DNA of 14,335 nucleotides from positions 1-14,335 of the forward strand of contig JAJTHJ010000187.1 in the NCBI GenBank assembly GCA_021298875.1, given 5' to 3'. The notes beneath the pieces were generated by a model, which did not search any database, was not told where the DNA came from, and was given only the letters and a program-made list of their open reading frames with translations. Below are positions 12,919-14,335 of this stretch, piece by piece. The DNA comes from Burkholderiales bacterium. GTDB lineage: Bacteria; Pseudomonadota; Gammaproteobacteria; Burkholderiales; Burkholderiaceae_F. The stretch's first letter is position 1, and every line of letters starts with the position of its first letter. The position numbers and the translations under genes were made by a program.

Positions 12919-14335
12919 CTAGTAGGCCCCGGTCTGCTTGAATTCCTTGATCGCCGCAGTCAGCGCCGCTTCGTCGTCCTTGGACAAGTCCTTGGTCGAC
13001 TCGATGCGCTCCACCAGCACGGCGTGCTTGAGCTTGAGAAACTCGCGCAGCGCACGCTCCATCGCCAGCGCCTTACCGATCTCGACGTCGTCGTAGTGAC
13101 CGTTGTTGGCGGCAAAGAGCGTGACCGCCTGCTCCCACACTTGCAGCGGCTGGTACTGAGGCTGCTTCATCAGCTCGGTGACCATGCGGCCGCGGTCGAG
13201 CTGCTTGCGGGTGGCTTCGTCCAAGTCCGAGGCGAACTGCGAGAACGCCGCCAGCTCGCGATACTGGGCGAGCGCCAGACGCACGCCGCCGCCCAGCTTT
13301 TTGATGACCTTGGTCTGTGCCGCGCCACCGACGCGGGAGACCGAGATACCGGCGTTCATCGCCGGGCGGATGCCGGCGTTGAAAAGGTCGGTCTCCAGGA
13401 AGATCTGGCCGTCGGTAATCGAAATCACGTTGGTCGGCACGAAGGCGGTCACGTCGCCGGCCTGCGTCTCGATGATCGGCAGCGCGGTGAGCGACCCGGT
13501 CTTGCCCTTGACCTCGCCCTTGGTGAATTTCTCGACGTACTCCTCGTTGACGCGCGCGGCGCGCTCGAGCAAGCGCGAGTGCAGGTAGAACACGTCGCCG
13601 GGGTAAGCCTCGCGGCCGGGCGGGCGGCGCAGCAGCAGCGACACTTGCCGATAAGCCCAGGCTTGCTTGGTCAGATCGTCGTAGATGATCAGCGCGTCCT
13701 GGCCGCGGTCGCGGAAGTACTCGCCCATCGTGCAGCCCGAGTACGGCGCGATGTACTGCATCGCGGCGGATTCCGACGCGGTGGCGGCCACCACGATCGT
13801 GTAGGCCATCGCACCGGTTTCTTCGAGCTTGCGCACCACGTTGGCGACGGTCGAGGCCTTCTGCCCGATCGCCACGTAAATGCAGATCAGGTCCTTGCCC
13901 TTGGAGTTGATGATCGTGTCCACCGCGACCGCGGTCTTGCCGGTCTGGCGGTCGCCGATGATGAGCTCGCGCTGGCCACGGCCCACCGGCACCATCGCGT
14001 CGATCGCCTTCAGACCCGTCTGCACCGGCTGCGACACCGACTTGCGCGCGATCACGCCCGGGGCGACCTTCTCGATCACGTCGGTCATCTTGGCGTTGAT
14101 CGGGCCTTTGCCGTCGATCGGCTGGCCGAGCGAATTGACCACGCGGCCGATCAACTCGGGGCCGACCGGAACGTCCAGGATGCGGCCGGTGGACTTGACC
14201 GTGTCGCCTTCGCGGATGTGTTCGTAGTCGCCCAAGATCACCGCGCCGACCGAGTCGCGCTCGAGGTTGAGCGCCAGGCCGAAGGTGTTGTTCGGAAACT
14301 CCAGCATCTCGCCTTGCATCGCGTCGGACAGGCCG
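12919..14335 (-). CDS. atpA: ATP synthase F1 alpha subunit (5' end outside window)
   Basis: About 471 C-terminal residues are present. The first roughly 40 residues of a normal 513-residue protein lie beyond the right edge, since the frame stays open (GLSDAMQGEMLEFPN) to position 14335. The alpha subunit carries the non-catalytic nucleotide sites and forms the hexamer with beta. Visible are Walker A GDRQTGKT, ALIIYDDLTKQAWAYRQVSL, then LLRRPPGREAYPGDVFYLHS and RLLERAARVNEEY, with the adenine-side arginine SVSRVGGAAQTK further on. It ends with DLSKDDEAALTAAIKEFKQT. The KQAWAYRQVSLL wording and the C-terminal tail resemble betaproteobacterial alpha subunits as I recall them. It is followed by atpG after 40 nt. 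Confidence 0.98.
   Translation of the reverse strand, partial: GLSDAMQGEMLEFPNNTFGLALNLERDSVGAVILGDYEHIREGDTVKSTGRILDVPVGPELIGRVVNSLGQPIDGKGPINAKMTDVIEKVAPGVIARKSVSQPVQTGLKAIDAMVPVGRGQRELIIGDRQTGKTAVAVDTIINSKGKDLICIYVAIGQKASTVANVVRKLEETGAMAYTIVVAATASESAAMQYIAPYSGCTMGEYFRDRGQDALIIYDDLTKQAWAYRQVSLLLRRPPGREAYPGDVFYLHSRLLERAARVNEEYVEKFTKGEVKGKTGSLTALPIIETQAGDVTAFVPTNVISITDGQIFLETDLFNAGIRPAMNAGISVSRVGGAAQTKVIKKLGGGVRLALAQYRELAAFSQFASDLDEATRKQLDRGRMVTELMKQPQYQPLQVWEQAVTLFAANNGHYDDVEIGKALAMERALREFLKLKHAVLVERIESTKDLSKDDEAALTAAIKEFKQTGAY

Overview
The window is a high-GC chromosomal segment, most likely from a betaproteobacterium (Burkholderiales or Rhodocyclales type). The evidence is the sequence of the ATP synthase alpha and beta subunits, a HemE start region and C5-type cytochrome of the kind seen in that class, and hemE and priA lying close to the atp operon. 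No genus can be assigned from the sequence alone.

Layout, left to right. Positions 1-611 hold no intact gene. They contain a decayed N-terminal fragment of a type I restriction enzyme R subunit (hsdR) on the minus strand and an unexplained open stretch, next to a tRNA-Arg(CCG) gene (612-687, minus). This looks like the worn edge of a genomic island at a tRNA. A cytochrome c5-like gene (793-1317, plus) diverges from the tRNA. A structured palindromic repeat separates it from the convergent priA (minus), the replication-restart helicase. Upstream of priA is a 318-bp spacer with three DnaA-box-like 9-mers, then hemE (minus). hemE diverges from a YggU/DUF167 gene with only 5 bp between the start codons.

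From about 5340 to 9550 lies an accessory block: a perfect 12-bp hairpin terminator, a 49-residue secreted peptide gene, a second terminator, and a three-gene minus-strand operon. In transcription order the operon is a PQQ-dependent sorbosone/aldose-type dehydrogenase, a small periplasmic c-type cytochrome, and a TonB-dependent receptor that closely resembles PqqU (YncD), the PQQ importer. The expected logic is import of PQQ, loading of a periplasmic dehydrogenase, and electron transfer to the cytochrome. The dehydrogenase reading frame carries a nonsense codon and three frameshifts within about 170 bp. The cytochrome has CxxC-Arg where the haem-ligating His should be. The electron-transfer half therefore appears broken, or locally mis-sequenced, while the receptor gene is intact.

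The right end is the 3' part of the F1Fo ATP synthase operon on the minus strand: atpA (5' end outside the window), atpG, atpD and atpC, followed 31 nt later by a universal stress protein gene. The short atpD-atpC spacer consists of two inverted arrays of the heptamer GTGATCG. Together they can form a long mRNA hairpin that runs up to the atpC start codon, where no Shine-Dalgarno sequence is visible.
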